Assembly (NCBI GenBank): GCA_964454335.1
Contig: CAYVVT010000016.1
Location: forward strand, 1 to 64,000
Reading direction: 5' to 3'
Source of the DNA: CAYVVT01 sp964454335
GTDB taxonomy: Bacteria > Fidelibacterota > UBA8477 > JABMPR01
DNA length: 64,000 nt
Shown here: piece by piece, positions 17,316-26,198 of the stretch
How the letters are laid out: every line of letters begins with the position of its first letter
Numbering within the stretch: the stretch's first letter is position 1
Program-made: the position numbers and the translations under genes
The notes under the pieces: generated by a model
Told to the model about the DNA's origin: nothing
The model's database searches: none
Seen by the model: only the letters and a program-made list of their open reading frames with translations

Positions 17316-18559
17316 GAATTATATTGGATCAGGCGGATATTCAGTGTGAGGGTGAAGGTGTTGTCCTGCTTATTTAACTCGATGTCCTCGAGGATGTAGT
17401 TCACGTTTGCCGTGGACCAACCTGCGAGAATACGCTTCATATTGCTGGCGCTACCCTGGAAAACGAGTGTTGCAGGGTTGTCGCGTAAACCTTTCTCCAT
17501 ATCCGTGTTGATCGAAACAAGGTAGGCATCATAGGGATGTGCCAGAACATCGAATACACCAAGGAGATCTCTCTGGTCGACCATGAAACTGCTCACGGGT
17601 CGCATGACCAGTTCGATGGGAGATGTGAGATAGCCACCGGAGATGTTCAGTTCACCCATTGCAAACTCCTGCAAGACGTCTGCAATGGCTGCATGTACCG
17701 CTTCACCTTCTTCGGTAAGGATCTCGAGAGAGTTGCGGGATATTTTAAAGCTGTTGATGTTCTCAGCAACCAGGGGAAAGTCCAGGCTACGGTCCAAAAG
17801 CAGCAGGAGAGATTGGTTATGCAGCAGTTCTACATCCTGGTCGGAGAGTTCAATTGAGGGCTGAACAGGGATCTGTTCGGGCACCGGTTCAGGATCGGGT
17901 TCCGTAATGGCCTCAGTGATCTCCACTTCAATTGCCTCTGCACTGGTATCAACCACTTCTGCCGCCATTTCAATTGACTGAGATGTAGTAACCGCGGTAT
18001 CGATCTCGCCCGTGCTGACCTGCTGCAGTGAATCCTTGAGCGCAGCAATGGATTCCGTCACCGGCATCAGGGCGTTGAATTCCTGCTCAGAGAGTGTTGT
18101 AGGCGGCTTGACCACAGGTTCAATTTCGGTTTGCTCAATGATGGCTACCGGTTTGTGCAGCGGGCGGGCCGTAGGCAGGGATATACCAATTTTTGCATTT
18201 GTCCAGCGTATGAGCGGATCGAGGTATCCGTTGCCGTAAACAAAGTAGGTGAACGCAGCGATTGCGACAAAGATGATGATGGCAACAAGCGCTGGATCCC
18301 TGGTACGCGTCTTCGCTTTCTCGGCTGGCTTTGGTACCTGTAGAGGAGTCTCTTCTGATCCTTCCGCATCTTCAGTGCCTGGTTCAGGCTCCTCCGGCAG
18401 GGCGCTCTCCTTGGCAATAGACTTATGCCTGCGGGCCAGAGTTTCAGCAATGCGCTCATCCTCTGTCTGTGTGCTCACTTCGGCCAGGGGCGCAGCCTCT
18501 GTTTTCACAAAGGGTGTGGATTTAAGGAGACCCTTTTCGTTTAGCAGATCAATCCGCAT
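17312..18559 (-). CDS. PilN/PilO-like bitopic membrane protein
   Basis: This 415-aa protein has a Pro/Glu-rich cytoplasmic N-terminus (1-88), one transmembrane segment at about 89-107 (LVAIIIFVAIAAFTYFVYG), an acidic periplasmic linker full of EPxPE and a C-terminal domain (about 240-415). That domain ends GSASNMKRILAGWSTANVNYILEDIELN then alternating beta strands, as PilN/PilO/GspM domains do. The ATG at 18559 lies inside the end of the PilM-like gene (11-nt overlap). I infer a PilN/PilO role from topology, size and the PilM-like neighbour, not from strong motif identity. Confidence 0.5.
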   Translation of the reverse strand: MRIDLLNEKGLLKSTPFVKTEAAPLAEVSTQTEDERIAETLARRHKSIAKESALPEEPEPGTEDAEGSEETPLQVPKPAEKAKTRTRDPALVAIIIFVAIAAFTYFVYGNGYLDPLIRWTNAKIGISLPTARPLHKPVAIIEQTEIEPVVKPPTTLSEQEFNALMPVTESIAALKDSLQQVSTGEIDTAVTTSQSIEMAAEVVDTSAEAIEVEITEAITEPDPEPVPEQIPVQPSIELSDQDVELLHNQSLLLLLDRSLDFPLVAENINSFKISRNSLEILTEEGEAVHAAIADVLQEFAMGELNISGGYLTSPIELVMRPVSSFMVDQRDLLGVFDVLAHPYDAYLVSINTDMEKGLRDNPATLVFQGSASNMKRILAGWSTANVNYILEDIELNKQDNTFTLTLNIRLIQYNS

Positions 18560-19481
18560 TGAAACGGTCCCTGATCTCTGCTCCCAGAACACCTAACGGT
18601 ACAGCAAGACTGTCAGGTGATACATTTTCAGGATCTCTAAACTTAAAGTATCGCTTTAGATCTAATGCAGTAATATACTTATTTTTCAATAAGTTTTCTT
18701 CTATACTTCTTTCACCATCTGTAGTAAAAAGGAACAGCTTTGCCACCTTGGGATTGGTAGCTGTGGGATCCTGCAAGGCACGCCGCAGGAACTCCGTAAT
18801 CGATTCCACCAGTTTTGAATCGCCGCGCACACGCTCCAACAGCATGTGGTAATCCCATGATACTGCGATATCGAAGACTGCCTGGATATCCTGACCCTGA
18901 TAGACGCGACAGCGCAGCATATGCTTCCGGTTCTCGACAACGACAATGCGCTCCGGTGTAGGGATCTCACCGGTGAAGCTCAACAGATCTCCAATGGCTT
19001 CGATATCCAGCAGGACCCGATCGATGGTCAGGTCGGAGGGTGCCAGGATCTTTTCGATCCAGGGTATGAATCCGTGGGGACGTGCCATGGTAAGATAGAG
19101 ATTATAATCCGCACCGCGCTCCACGGGTTGGTGGATCAGGTCAAATTGAGTACCGGCCTTGTCCAGCATCTCGGAGGCTCGCCACTGAAGAAATTTCTCC
19201 AGGTCCTTCTGGGTCAGCACCTCATCTACCCTATGGAAGATTAACGGGAACCACGAACTGTCGGTGATGATGTGTGCGCTGTTGTCAGGGAATTCGGTTG
19301 AGTTCCGTATCTTGGCAATAGTATCTGCCAGATACTTTCGAATTTCAGGATCATCCGCTACACTGGGATGCATCCCCTCTTTCAGCTCAATGCTCCCTGT
19401 GCTTTCAACAAAGGGCTCACCCTGGTAATTAACCAGTTGAGCATAACTCACACATTCGTCAGTCAGATATATGGCCAGCAT
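18549..19481 (-). CDS. PilM/GspL-like actin-fold protein
   Basis: This 310-aa soluble protein begins MLAIYLTDECVSYAQLVNYQGEPFVES, the beta-hairpin opening of PilM-type proteins. Other marks are LEKFLQWRASEMLD, which matches the PilM feature in which the second domain recognises a membrane partner, and DRVLLDIEAIGDLL before a beta strand. The ATP-binding glycines of active actin-fold ATPases are not obvious. It overlaps the PilN-like gene and follows the 819-aa protein gene by 21 nt. The assignment rests on weak pattern similarity plus context. Confidence 0.5.
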   Translation of the reverse strand: MLAIYLTDECVSYAQLVNYQGEPFVESTGSIELKEGMHPSVADDPEIRKYLADTIAKIRNSTEFPDNSAHIITDSSWFPLIFHRVDEVLTQKDLEKFLQWRASEMLDKAGTQFDLIHQPVERGADYNLYLTMARPHGFIPWIEKILAPSDLTIDRVLLDIEAIGDLLSFTGEIPTPERIVVVENRKHMLRCRVYQGQDIQAVFDIAVSWDYHMLLERVRGDSKLVESITEFLRRALQDPTATNPKVAKLFLFTTDGERSIEENLLKNKYITALDLKRYFKFRDPENVSPDSLAVPLGVLGAEIRDRFNAD

Positions 19482-19502
19482 GAAACCCCACCACCGGGAA
19501 GG

Positions 19503-21962
19503 TTAATCCTTCCAGCTTGGTTCTCCATCAACTATCCTGCCATGACTCGAATCCACCTGGGTGAAGAACAAATACCGATTCGTCTTGATCTCCCCGATAA
19601 TAGGTGATTCCACAGTCAGGTTCACATTGTTCCGAATGGTGACCCGGTATGGCAGGCCTGTAACAGTACAATAATTGAAGTCTTCTATATAGTCAAATGA
19701 GGATACCAGCGGTACTTTAGTGTATTTCTTGGCAACTAAGGTGTCCACCCAGCCTCCGAATGAATCCTTCTCGGCCAGGAAGGGTTTCTCTTCTGTACCT
19801 ACCACATATTCGGGTGAGATCACATTAAGGGAATCTACGACGATGCTGTCCGTAACCTCGAATTCTCCCAGGATCCGATTCACAGATTCAGCGAGACTGT
19901 CGCGGTTGAATGTGACGATATACTGATCGCCGTGCATGAAGGCTTTCTCGGCTAAACTGGTATCAGCTTTTTCACGGATATTGATATCACGCACAGAGTC
20001 AGCATCTTCAAAGCGATAGGCTTGATTTGCGCTTTCTGTCTGGTAAATGAAGATCAGAGAATCCCATTCCTCAATGGGCGTAGTGACTATGAATCCCCGT
20101 TCCCACACACCGGTGAATGTGCTGTCGTCAACCTGGACCACAGTATCACGGTAGGTCACGAAGGTGCTGTCATAAAGCATCAGGTATTCTTCCGGCACGA
20201 AAATTCGCATCGTATCCGACATGAACTCAATAACCTGCTCCCCGCTGAATTCCAGGCTGTCGATACCGGCCAGTTCCTCCGCTCGCAGGACGACGGCATT
20301 TGCATAGGTGTGTACATTGTTGAACTCACCGGTAAGCAGTTCATATAGCGCCATGTTCATGTTGTCGTAATGACGCAGGTAGCTCTCTTTGACATTCACG
20401 TAGAATGTGTCAGTCGCAACCTTGACTACCTGCCATTCCATGAATTCTCCTCTGGACTGCAGGGTATCTGCTACGAATTCCACAACTTCCACAGCTGCCG
20501 TATCCCAACTCAGATCGCTAAGATTCGCGTTCAGTTTGAAATAGGCGTTCTCACGGCTGATCTTGTTATGGAAGTCGGGTATGTTGCGGTGGACATTAAT
20601 GGTGAAAACCGATTCTGAGATATCCAGGGAGGCATGTATGGAATCTGCAATATCAGGATTGGCCACCAGCGAATCCATAGCGATCCCGATGATCATCTCG
20701 GCAATATCCGCACTGGGTTCACTGTAACCGGTAAGGGCGGTATAAATACTGTTACGGAATGCATTCTTCGCCAATTCCATCTCATCTACATTGACCTCGA
20801 CCAGGATGATGGCTGCCACTTGCTCAGGTTCCATGGATACCGGCTCAGCAGCTATTTCCAATTCTGCTGAATCGGTGGGCATCTCAGGTTCAACAACTTC
20901 AGCCATGGTATCCATTGCTGCTGAATCGGTGACGCTCTCTTCTATGGATTCTTCCACGGATTCATCCGCGTACTCTTCCAGATCATCTGATTCAGCGCTC
21001 ATCTCATCCATCACTTCGGCGGGATCTTCGAGGGTGGTGTCGGCTGCAGGCGTATACCAGTAAGTGAATTCGAACTGTTCAGGGCTCACTTCAGACGTAT
21101 CTGAGATAGCCAGGAATGTATCCAGAGCGACAGCATACAGCGTATCTCCGTGCTGCATGGAATCCACGGGTGAAATACTGAGGTTCTTCTTGAATTTGAG
21201 CAGTTCCTTCTGCTTGCGTTTCTCATAATCGAAAGGAATGATGAAATCGATGGTCACCTGTTCGGTATATATGCCGGTAAAATCTATACGGCCGGAAAGC
21301 ATGGGATCCTTCTCAATACTGTCCAGAACAGCATCAACCAGCGGATTAGCAAAATCGGCATAAGGCGTAAAACTTCCGGTGAGGGCATTGAACATCAGGG
21401 TTTTAATATTCTGGTAGATGATGTCGTAGCGATCAGGTACGGTGAAACTGATAGAGGTCAGGCTGTCCAGCTCGATGGTCTGCGGACCGGTATATCCACC
21501 CGCTTCATATAATGTGGCGATGGTATCCAGCAGAACGCTGATCTGTTCCGGTGGCATGTAGTGATTCGGGCTGAGTTCGGCGAGGAGTTCCTGATGTGCT
21601 TTAAGGTAGGCCTCCTTATAGGCTTCAGTGTAATTCACGTCAACTGATCTTCCGGGAACGATGTAATTCTGGTAACCTGCATAAGTGAAGTTCGTATCCT
21701 CAGCGGCCAGGCGAACACTGTCCCGCACATCATTCACCATGTCATGCAGGAGGTCCAGGTCATTGGTGTAGGATCTGGACAGGATGTAAAACAGCTTTTC
21801 AGCCTGTGTGATGGAATTCATCCGATAGCGCGCATCATCGCGTAAAGCGACTTCATCATCCCAGACGGTTTTGGGAAAATAGATCACGCTGATAAAAAGC
21901 AGGATCAATACTCCAATGATTATCGTATTCGTCCGATGGTTGGAGAAAAAATCTTTAGCCAC
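19503..21962 (-). CDS. 819-aa repeat-containing membrane-anchored protein, unknown
   Basis: A transmembrane segment lies at 13-29, and the rest appears to be extracytoplasmic. At least four related modules can be seen, each with a Y..xL(T/S)(G/R)xF-type core followed by a helix ending in V.DS(I/V): cores at about 61-83 (LSRSYTND), 194-216 (LTGSFTPY), 410-432 (LTGYSEPS) and 543-565 (LTGEFNNV), perhaps a fifth near 697. An acidic low-complexity stretch (about 310-385) splits the repeats. It lies between the ComEA-like and PilM-like genes, 12 and 21 nt apart. I recognise no family; a scaffold in an envelope machine is inference. Confidence 0.7.
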   Translation of the reverse strand: MAKDFFSNHRTNTIIIGVLILLFISVIYFPKTVWDDEVALRDDARYRMNSITQAEKLFYILSRSYTNDLDLLHDMVNDVRDSVRLAAEDTNFTYAGYQNYIVPGRSVDVNYTEAYKEAYLKAHQELLAELSPNHYMPPEQISVLLDTIATLYEAGGYTGPQTIELDSLTSISFTVPDRYDIIYQNIKTLMFNALTGSFTPYADFANPLVDAVLDSIEKDPMLSGRIDFTGIYTEQVTIDFIIPFDYEKRKQKELLKFKKNLSISPVDSMQHGDTLYAVALDTFLAISDTSEVSPEQFEFTYWYTPAADTTLEDPAEVMDEMSAESDDLEEYADESVEESIEESVTDSAAMDTMAEVVEPEMPTDSAELEIAAEPVSMEPEQVAAIILVEVNVDEMELAKNAFRNSIYTALTGYSEPSADIAEMIIGIAMDSLVANPDIADSIHASLDISESVFTINVHRNIPDFHNKISRENAYFKLNANLSDLSWDTAAVEVVEFVADTLQSRGEFMEWQVVKVATDTFYVNVKESYLRHYDNMNMALYELLTGEFNNVHTYANAVVLRAEELAGIDSLEFSGEQVIEFMSDTMRIFVPEEYLMLYDSTFVTYRDTVVQVDDSTFTGVWERGFIVTTPIEEWDSLIFIYQTESANQAYRFEDADSVRDINIREKADTSLAEKAFMHGDQYIVTFNRDSLAESVNRILGEFEVTDSIVVDSLNVISPEYVVGTEEKPFLAEKDSFGGWVDTLVAKKYTKVPLVSSFDYIEDFNYCTVTGLPYRVTIRNNVNLTVESPIIGEIKTNRYLFFTQVDSSHGRIVDGEPSWKD

Positions 21963-21974
21963 GAGTCCTCCTCA

Positions 21975-22433
21975 TTACTCAGTAGAGATAATACCCTCTA
22001 TACGGGCAAACAATTTATCACCGATTCCCTTCACGGCAGTAATTTCTTTTACCTCAGTGAAGGGACCGACAGTATCACGGTACGCAATGATGCGCTGTGC
22101 CAGGCCAGGACCAATACCAGGTAATTGTTCCAATTCACTTACCGAAGCCAGGTTGATATTGATAAGTCCAGAATGTGATTGGACTTTCTCTTCCGGATTG
22201 AATTCACGATGGGGCTCTGTACCCTGTTGCCTGCCATCAGAACCTGCATAATAAACGCCGGCATTGATCTGCCGGGCAATTGAATCGAAGGCAGCAGCCT
22301 CGATCTGGGATCTGCTTACCTGTAAATCATTTTCAACTCTTCGATTTCTCACCAGACGAGCCATCGATCCAAGGACCAAAGTGACCGCCAAAAACAGGAT
22401 CACCGCTCGTTCTTGATTTGTGAAATTTAGCAC
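21975..22433 (-). CDS. ComEA-like helix-hairpin-helix protein
   Basis: This 152-aa protein has an N-terminal transmembrane segment (about 9-25) and a C-terminal tandem helix-hairpin-helix domain: ININLASVSELEQLPGIGPGLAQRII then VKEITAVKGIGDKLFARI. In ComEA this domain binds incoming DNA during natural transformation; similar proteins of unknown role are also common. It sits at the head of the PilM/PilN-like cluster, right after dnaJ. DNA binding is well supported by motif; a part in DNA uptake is inference. Confidence 0.8.
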   Translation of the reverse strand: MLNFTNQERAVILFLAVTLVLGSMARLVRNRRVENDLQVSRSQIEAAAFDSIARQINAGVYYAGSDGRQQGTEPHREFNPEEKVQSHSGLININLASVSELEQLPGIGPGLAQRIIAYRDTVGPFTEVKEITAVKGIGDKLFARIEGIISTE

Positions 22434-22446
22434 ATTTCACCCATCA

Positions 22447-23604
22447 TCATAGCAGCGATTTTATTTTTCGAAACACACCCCTGCCCCGTTTCCCGGAGCT
22501 GTAGTGATCAGCCAGTTTACGGTAAAGATCTTTCTCGGTTTTATCCAGTTTCTCTGGTGTTCGTACCTGGATCTTGACCATTTGATCTCCCACCATGTTA
22601 CTGTTCAGATGGGGTATGCCCTTGCCTCGAAGCCTCAGGATTTTGCCTGACTGTACACCAGCCGGGATCTTCAGGTTGACCTTCCCGGTAAGTGTGGGGA
22701 TCTCCATCTCCGTTCCCGAGACAGCCAGTGGTACAGAGATCTCCACCTCCATAAAAACGTCGTCGCTATCCCGGATGAACAGCTCGTGCTCACTTTCTTC
22801 GATGAGTACGATCAAGTCACCACTGGCACCACCCCGTGGAGCACTGTTGCCCTCACCGCGCAGGGTGAGATAATTCCCGGTGGTAACTCCTGGAGGGATC
22901 TTGGTGGAGATCAGTGACTCCGTCCGGCTCCGGCCGTCACCTCGGCAGGTGCGGCAGGGTTGGCGGATGATCTCACCTGTACCCTCGCAGTTCGGACAGG
23001 GTTGTACATTTACGAATTGTCCAAACATGGATCGGGCTACCTGTTGTACCTCACCTGCGCCGTGACAAACATGGCAGGTGGTCTTGCCGGTACCGGCCTC
23101 GGCCCCTGTTCCGTCACAATCCTTGCATGTCTCGTATCTCTGCACCTTGATCTTCTTGGTAATCCCGGTGGCGATTTCCTCCAGGCTTAATTTCAATTTG
23201 ATCTTGAGATCTGAGCCTCGACGGCTACCCCGACCTCCCCGACCGCGTCCAGCACCGAATATGTCACCAAAACCACCCATGCCCCCAAATCCTTCCATGA
23301 AGATCCGAAGTGCATCGGACAGATCGAAATCCATGCCCCCGGCTCCACCAAAGCCCTGTGCGAAGGGCGAACCCCCGCCACTCATCCCGGCGTGTCCGAA
23401 TTGGTCGTATTGAGCTCGTTTCTGTTCATCGTTGAGTACTGCATAAGCTTCAGCAGCCTCTTTGAACTTGGCCTCTGCTGTGGTGTCACCCGGATTCTTG
23501 TCCGGATGATATTTCATGGCGATCTTGCGATAAGCCTTCTTGAGCTCATCCTTGGATGCCTGCTTGTCGACACCCAGAACTTCGTAATAATCTCGTTTGG
23601 ACAT
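22447..23604 (-). CDS. dnaJ: Chaperone DnaJ
   Basis: This 385-aa Hsp40 has the J domain with HPD (KYHPDKNPGD), a Gly/Phe-rich linker and four zinc motifs (CKDCDGTG, CHVCHGAG, CPNCEGTG, CRTCRGDG). The C-terminal substrate domains carry IPPGVTTGNYLTLRGEG and IPAGVQSGKILRLRGKG. It starts 2 nt after the grpE stop. No dnaK is in this window; the hrcA-grpE-dnaJ order without dnaK is common in several phyla. Confidence 0.97.
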   Translation of the reverse strand: MSKRDYYEVLGVDKQASKDELKKAYRKIAMKYHPDKNPGDTTAEAKFKEAAEAYAVLNDEQKRAQYDQFGHAGMSGGGSPFAQGFGGAGGMDFDLSDALRIFMEGFGGMGGFGDIFGAGRGRGGRGSRRGSDLKIKLKLSLEEIATGITKKIKVQRYETCKDCDGTGAEAGTGKTTCHVCHGAGEVQQVARSMFGQFVNVQPCPNCEGTGEIIRQPCRTCRGDGRSRTESLISTKIPPGVTTGNYLTLRGEGNSAPRGGASGDLIVLIEESEHELFIRDSDDVFMEVEISVPLAVSGTEMEIPTLTGKVNLKIPAGVQSGKILRLRGKGIPHLNSNMVGDQMVKIQVRTPEKLDKTEKDLYRKLADHYSSGKRGRGVFRKIKSLL

Positions 23605-23606
23605 GT

Positions 23607-24197
23607 TTACTCGCTGACCACGACCTTGGCAGGTCGCAGAATACGGTCACCTGAGCGATAGCCACACTCAAAAACCTCGATGACGATACCTGACTCCACC
23701 TCTTCTTCAGCACGCATGGCCATGGCTTCATGCATCTCTGGATCAAATACTTCATTCAGCGGTTCGAACGCTTCCACGCCTGCGGTTTCCTTGAGGTATT
23801 TCTTCATTTGTTCGAATATGATCCGCATTCCTTCCGTGTGGGAATCATCGTCCTTATGCGCGTCCTCATAACGTGCGGAGCGACGCAGGTTGTCCACCAG
23901 GGGGAACAGTTCCGCCAGCAGTCTGTCGCGGGCGTAGGTCAGTGCCCGGTCAGCCTCACGCTCACGGCGTTTCTTGGCGTTCTCATATTCAGCGACGACC
24001 CGCTTCATACGGTCTTCAGCTTCAGCCTGTTTCCCGGTGGCATCAAGCAGGGCAACTTCAAGATCGGCAATGTCCTGCTCAAGTTTCTTGATCCGCTTCG
24101 CTGCCGCCTTGTCGGTCTTTGTGGTTGTATTGCCTTTTGCTTTGCTTTTAGTAGTCGACTTGGTTTTGGTCTTTGAGGTTTTGGCGGTAGCGCTCAT
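23607..24197 (-). CDS. grpE: Nucleotide exchange factor GrpE
   Basis: This 196-aa protein has a Lys/Thr/Ser-rich low-complexity N-terminus (about 1-35), a long coiled coil (KRIKKLEQDIADLEVALL.. to about 100), and the GrpE signature region VEAFEPLNEVFDPEMHEAM and IVIEVFECGYRSGDRILRPAKVVVS. It promotes ADP release from DnaK. The ATG overlaps the hrcA stop by 4 nt. Confidence 0.95.
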   Translation of the reverse strand: MSATAKTSKTKTKSTTKSKAKGNTTTKTDKAAAKRIKKLEQDIADLEVALLDATGKQAEAEDRMKRVVAEYENAKKRREREADRALTYARDRLLAELFPLVDNLRRSARYEDAHKDDDSHTEGMRIIFEQMKKYLKETAGVEAFEPLNEVFDPEMHEAMAMRAEEEVESGIVIEVFECGYRSGDRILRPAKVVVSE

Positions 24198-25228
24198 CTA
24201 TTGAAAGTTTCCTTTAGCTTTTTCCCGATCACGCTTGAGGTGAAGGTGGCGAGGCCGGCAATACGTTCATAGGCCATCCGTGTGGGACCCAGGATATGGA
24301 TGGCGCCTTCGCAATTCTCTCCCTGGTAGCGGATCGATACCACCGACATTCCGGCGATGATATCATTTCCGATCTCGCTGCCCACAAGAATAGAGGGGTG
24401 AGCTTCACTGCTTGGTGGTGGCAACACTCTGCCCAGGTGACGATTCTCAAGAGCCTCCAACAAAGGCTCCAGCTGGCTGGCAGCCTGGAACTCAGGATAG
24501 TGTAGCAGCTGATGGGAACCGTAATAGAGATACTCTGCAGACTCATTTCCGGCCAGTGCCAGTTCCAGTTGCTTTACAGCCTTGTAAAGCACACTGTCCT
24601 GCCTGTTATCATATGTTTCCGTCCTGGTCCGGTTGTTGAATTCCTCAATGGGCATGCCTGCAAATCGATCATTCAGGATATTTTCAGTTTCACGCAGCAT
24701 TGTGCGTGAGATCCGGGTGTCCAGTCTCAGTGTCAGCGTTTTAACCTGGGCCAGGGACAGGTTGATGATGAGCAGTATCGTATCGTGGTCCACCTCGTGC
24801 AGGGCAACAGATTCGATACGTGTTGCGACCTCCTGGGGCATGCTGATCAGGACCAGTGCCTGGGCCATATCCCCCAGGAAGTGACTAGTACTCTGGATGA
24901 GCAGATCGAGATCCTGGGCGAATTGCTGGATCTCCCGCACATAGTTCCGTTGGACATCCTCGCCAGGTATCTGGGTTTCCATAAGGTTGTGCACGAAATA
25001 CCGATAACCCAGTTCTGAGGGGATCCGTCCTGCGCTGGTATGCGGCTGGAAGAGTAATCCTTCCTGGGACAGTCGATTCAACTCGTTGCGTAGTGTGGCA
25101 CCTCGAACGGAGAATTTATCCATGTTGACAAGGTGTGAAGCGGCCACAGGAGTGCCGGAATCAACATACTCCCGCACAACCCATTTAAGTACGCGTTTTG
25201 AACGATCGGCAAGCTGCCCTCTATGCAT
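24194..25228 (-). CDS. hrcA: Heat-inducible transcription repressor HrcA
   Basis: This 344-aa repressor of the heat-shock operon has an N-terminal winged helix (VLKWVVREYVDSGTPVAASHLV and FSVRGATLRNELNRLSQEGLLFQPHTSAGRIPSELGYRYFV), then the HrcA core, ending ILGPTRMAYERIAGLATFTSSVIGKKLKE. I chose the ATG at 25228 because CAGGAT sits 5-6 nt upstream; an ATG at 25246 and a TTG at 25255 are alternatives. No CIRCE operator (TTAGCACTC-N9-GAGTGCTAA) is visible between ftsX and this gene. Confidence 0.95.
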   Translation of the reverse strand: MHRGQLADRSKRVLKWVVREYVDSGTPVAASHLVNMDKFSVRGATLRNELNRLSQEGLLFQPHTSAGRIPSELGYRYFVHNLMETQIPGEDVQRNYVREIQQFAQDLDLLIQSTSHFLGDMAQALVLISMPQEVATRIESVALHEVDHDTILLIINLSLAQVKTLTLRLDTRISRTMLRETENILNDRFAGMPIEEFNNRTRTETYDNRQDSVLYKAVKQLELALAGNESAEYLYYGSHQLLHYPEFQAASQLEPLLEALENRHLGRVLPPPSSEAHPSILVGSEIGNDIIAGMSVVSIRYQGENCEGAIHILGPTRMAYERIAGLATFTSSVIGKKLKETFNR

Positions 25229-25322
25229 AGATCCTGAGCCTTTCATGGCCTGCAATAATAAATTTGGACCTATAGCAAATCAAGGTCTAAATCCCTGTAA
25301 TCCTTGGTATATAAGGAATTCA

Positions 25323-25341
25323 GCGCTATACGATATAGCGC
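25323..25341. other. Perfect inverted repeat at the ftsX end, before hrcA
   Basis: GCGCTATA-CGA-TATAGCGC (8-bp arms) spans the last codons and stop of ftsX, about 95 nt before the hrcA start. There is no T run, so a normal intrinsic terminator is unlikely. It does not match CIRCE. It could be an operator, an RNA-processing hairpin or chance. Confidence 0.35.
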
Positions 25342-26198
25342 AACAATCGGCGGACAGCACGCAGGCTACCCATGGCTGCGATGAGAATACCCAGCAACAG
25401 TATCCCGGCTACCAGTCCGGGGAATTCCAGCAACCTTCCTGAAAGGGTCAACCCCAGTAATCGGATGGCCGACTCTTCGATCCCGTGAATGATACCGATT
25501 GCGAACAGACCACCCACAAGGCCCTGTATGCCCCCCTCCACAAAGAAAGGCGCCTTTATCAAGGTATCGGAAGCGCCTAGCAAACGAATGGTCTCAATGA
25601 CCTCAAATCTGGCCAGGATCATCAGCCGGATGGTGTTCGAGGTGAGGAATACGGTTACCACGATCAGGACGAATAGGACAGCACCAGCCATGATATAGAC
25701 CAGTCGCAGGATGGTCTGAAGTCTCTCGAATATGTCCATGCGGAACACCACTTCATCAACACCGGGCAAACGTCGAACATCCCGCACAAAACGATCTATA
25801 TGGAATTGCGTGCGGTATTCGGTCTCAAAGCGAACCCGCAGCGAAGCCGGCAGTGGATTATCATCCAGGATGTTCATGATATCCTCACCAAACTCCTCCT
25901 TGAAGATCAGCGCGGCATCATCCTTGGTGAGAAAGTCAATATCCGCGATGCCGGGAAGATCGGTGGCGATCTGGGCAGCCGAGGTGATCTCGTCGTCGGT
26001 GGCATTCCCTTCAAAAAAGACCTCAGCATCAAATTCAGCCTGTAATCCGTGCAGATAGGCCAGAACATTGTCCACCCCCAGTACTCCGATCCCTATCAGG
26101 CTCATGGTCAGGGTGATGGTCATGACGGAGATCGTGAAGGGTAGTTTGGCCCTGGTGAGCCCTGCAATTCCCTCGCTGAAGATGAAGCCCAGGCTCAT
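25326..26198 (-). CDS. ftsX: Cell division protein FtsX
   Basis: This 290-aa membrane protein has the FtsX layout: an N-terminal helix (about 22-44), a periplasmic domain of about 120 residues (FDAEVFFEGNATDDEITSAAQ, LRVRFETEY..), then three C-terminal helices, with FEVIETIRLLGASDTLIKAPFFVEG between them. With FtsE it controls peptidoglycan hydrolases at the septum. The ATG overlaps ftsE by 4 nt. Confidence 0.94.
   Translation of the reverse strand: MSLGFIFSEGIAGLTRAKLPFTISVMTITLTMSLIGIGVLGVDNVLAYLHGLQAEFDAEVFFEGNATDDEITSAAQIATDLPGIADIDFLTKDDAALIFKEEFGEDIMNILDDNPLPASLRVRFETEYRTQFHIDRFVRDVRRLPGVDEVVFRMDIFERLQTILRLVYIMAGAVLFVLIVVTVFLTSNTIRLMILARFEVIETIRLLGASDTLIKAPFFVEGGIQGLVGGLFAIGIIHGIEESAIRLLGLTLSGRLLEFPGLVAGILLLGILIAAMGSLRAVRRLLRYIV

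Noticed and set aside
20791..21063. Ser/Thr-rich 90-aa forward frame
   Set aside because: It is antisense to the acidic low-complexity part of the 819-aa protein; its Ser richness is a by-product of that composition.
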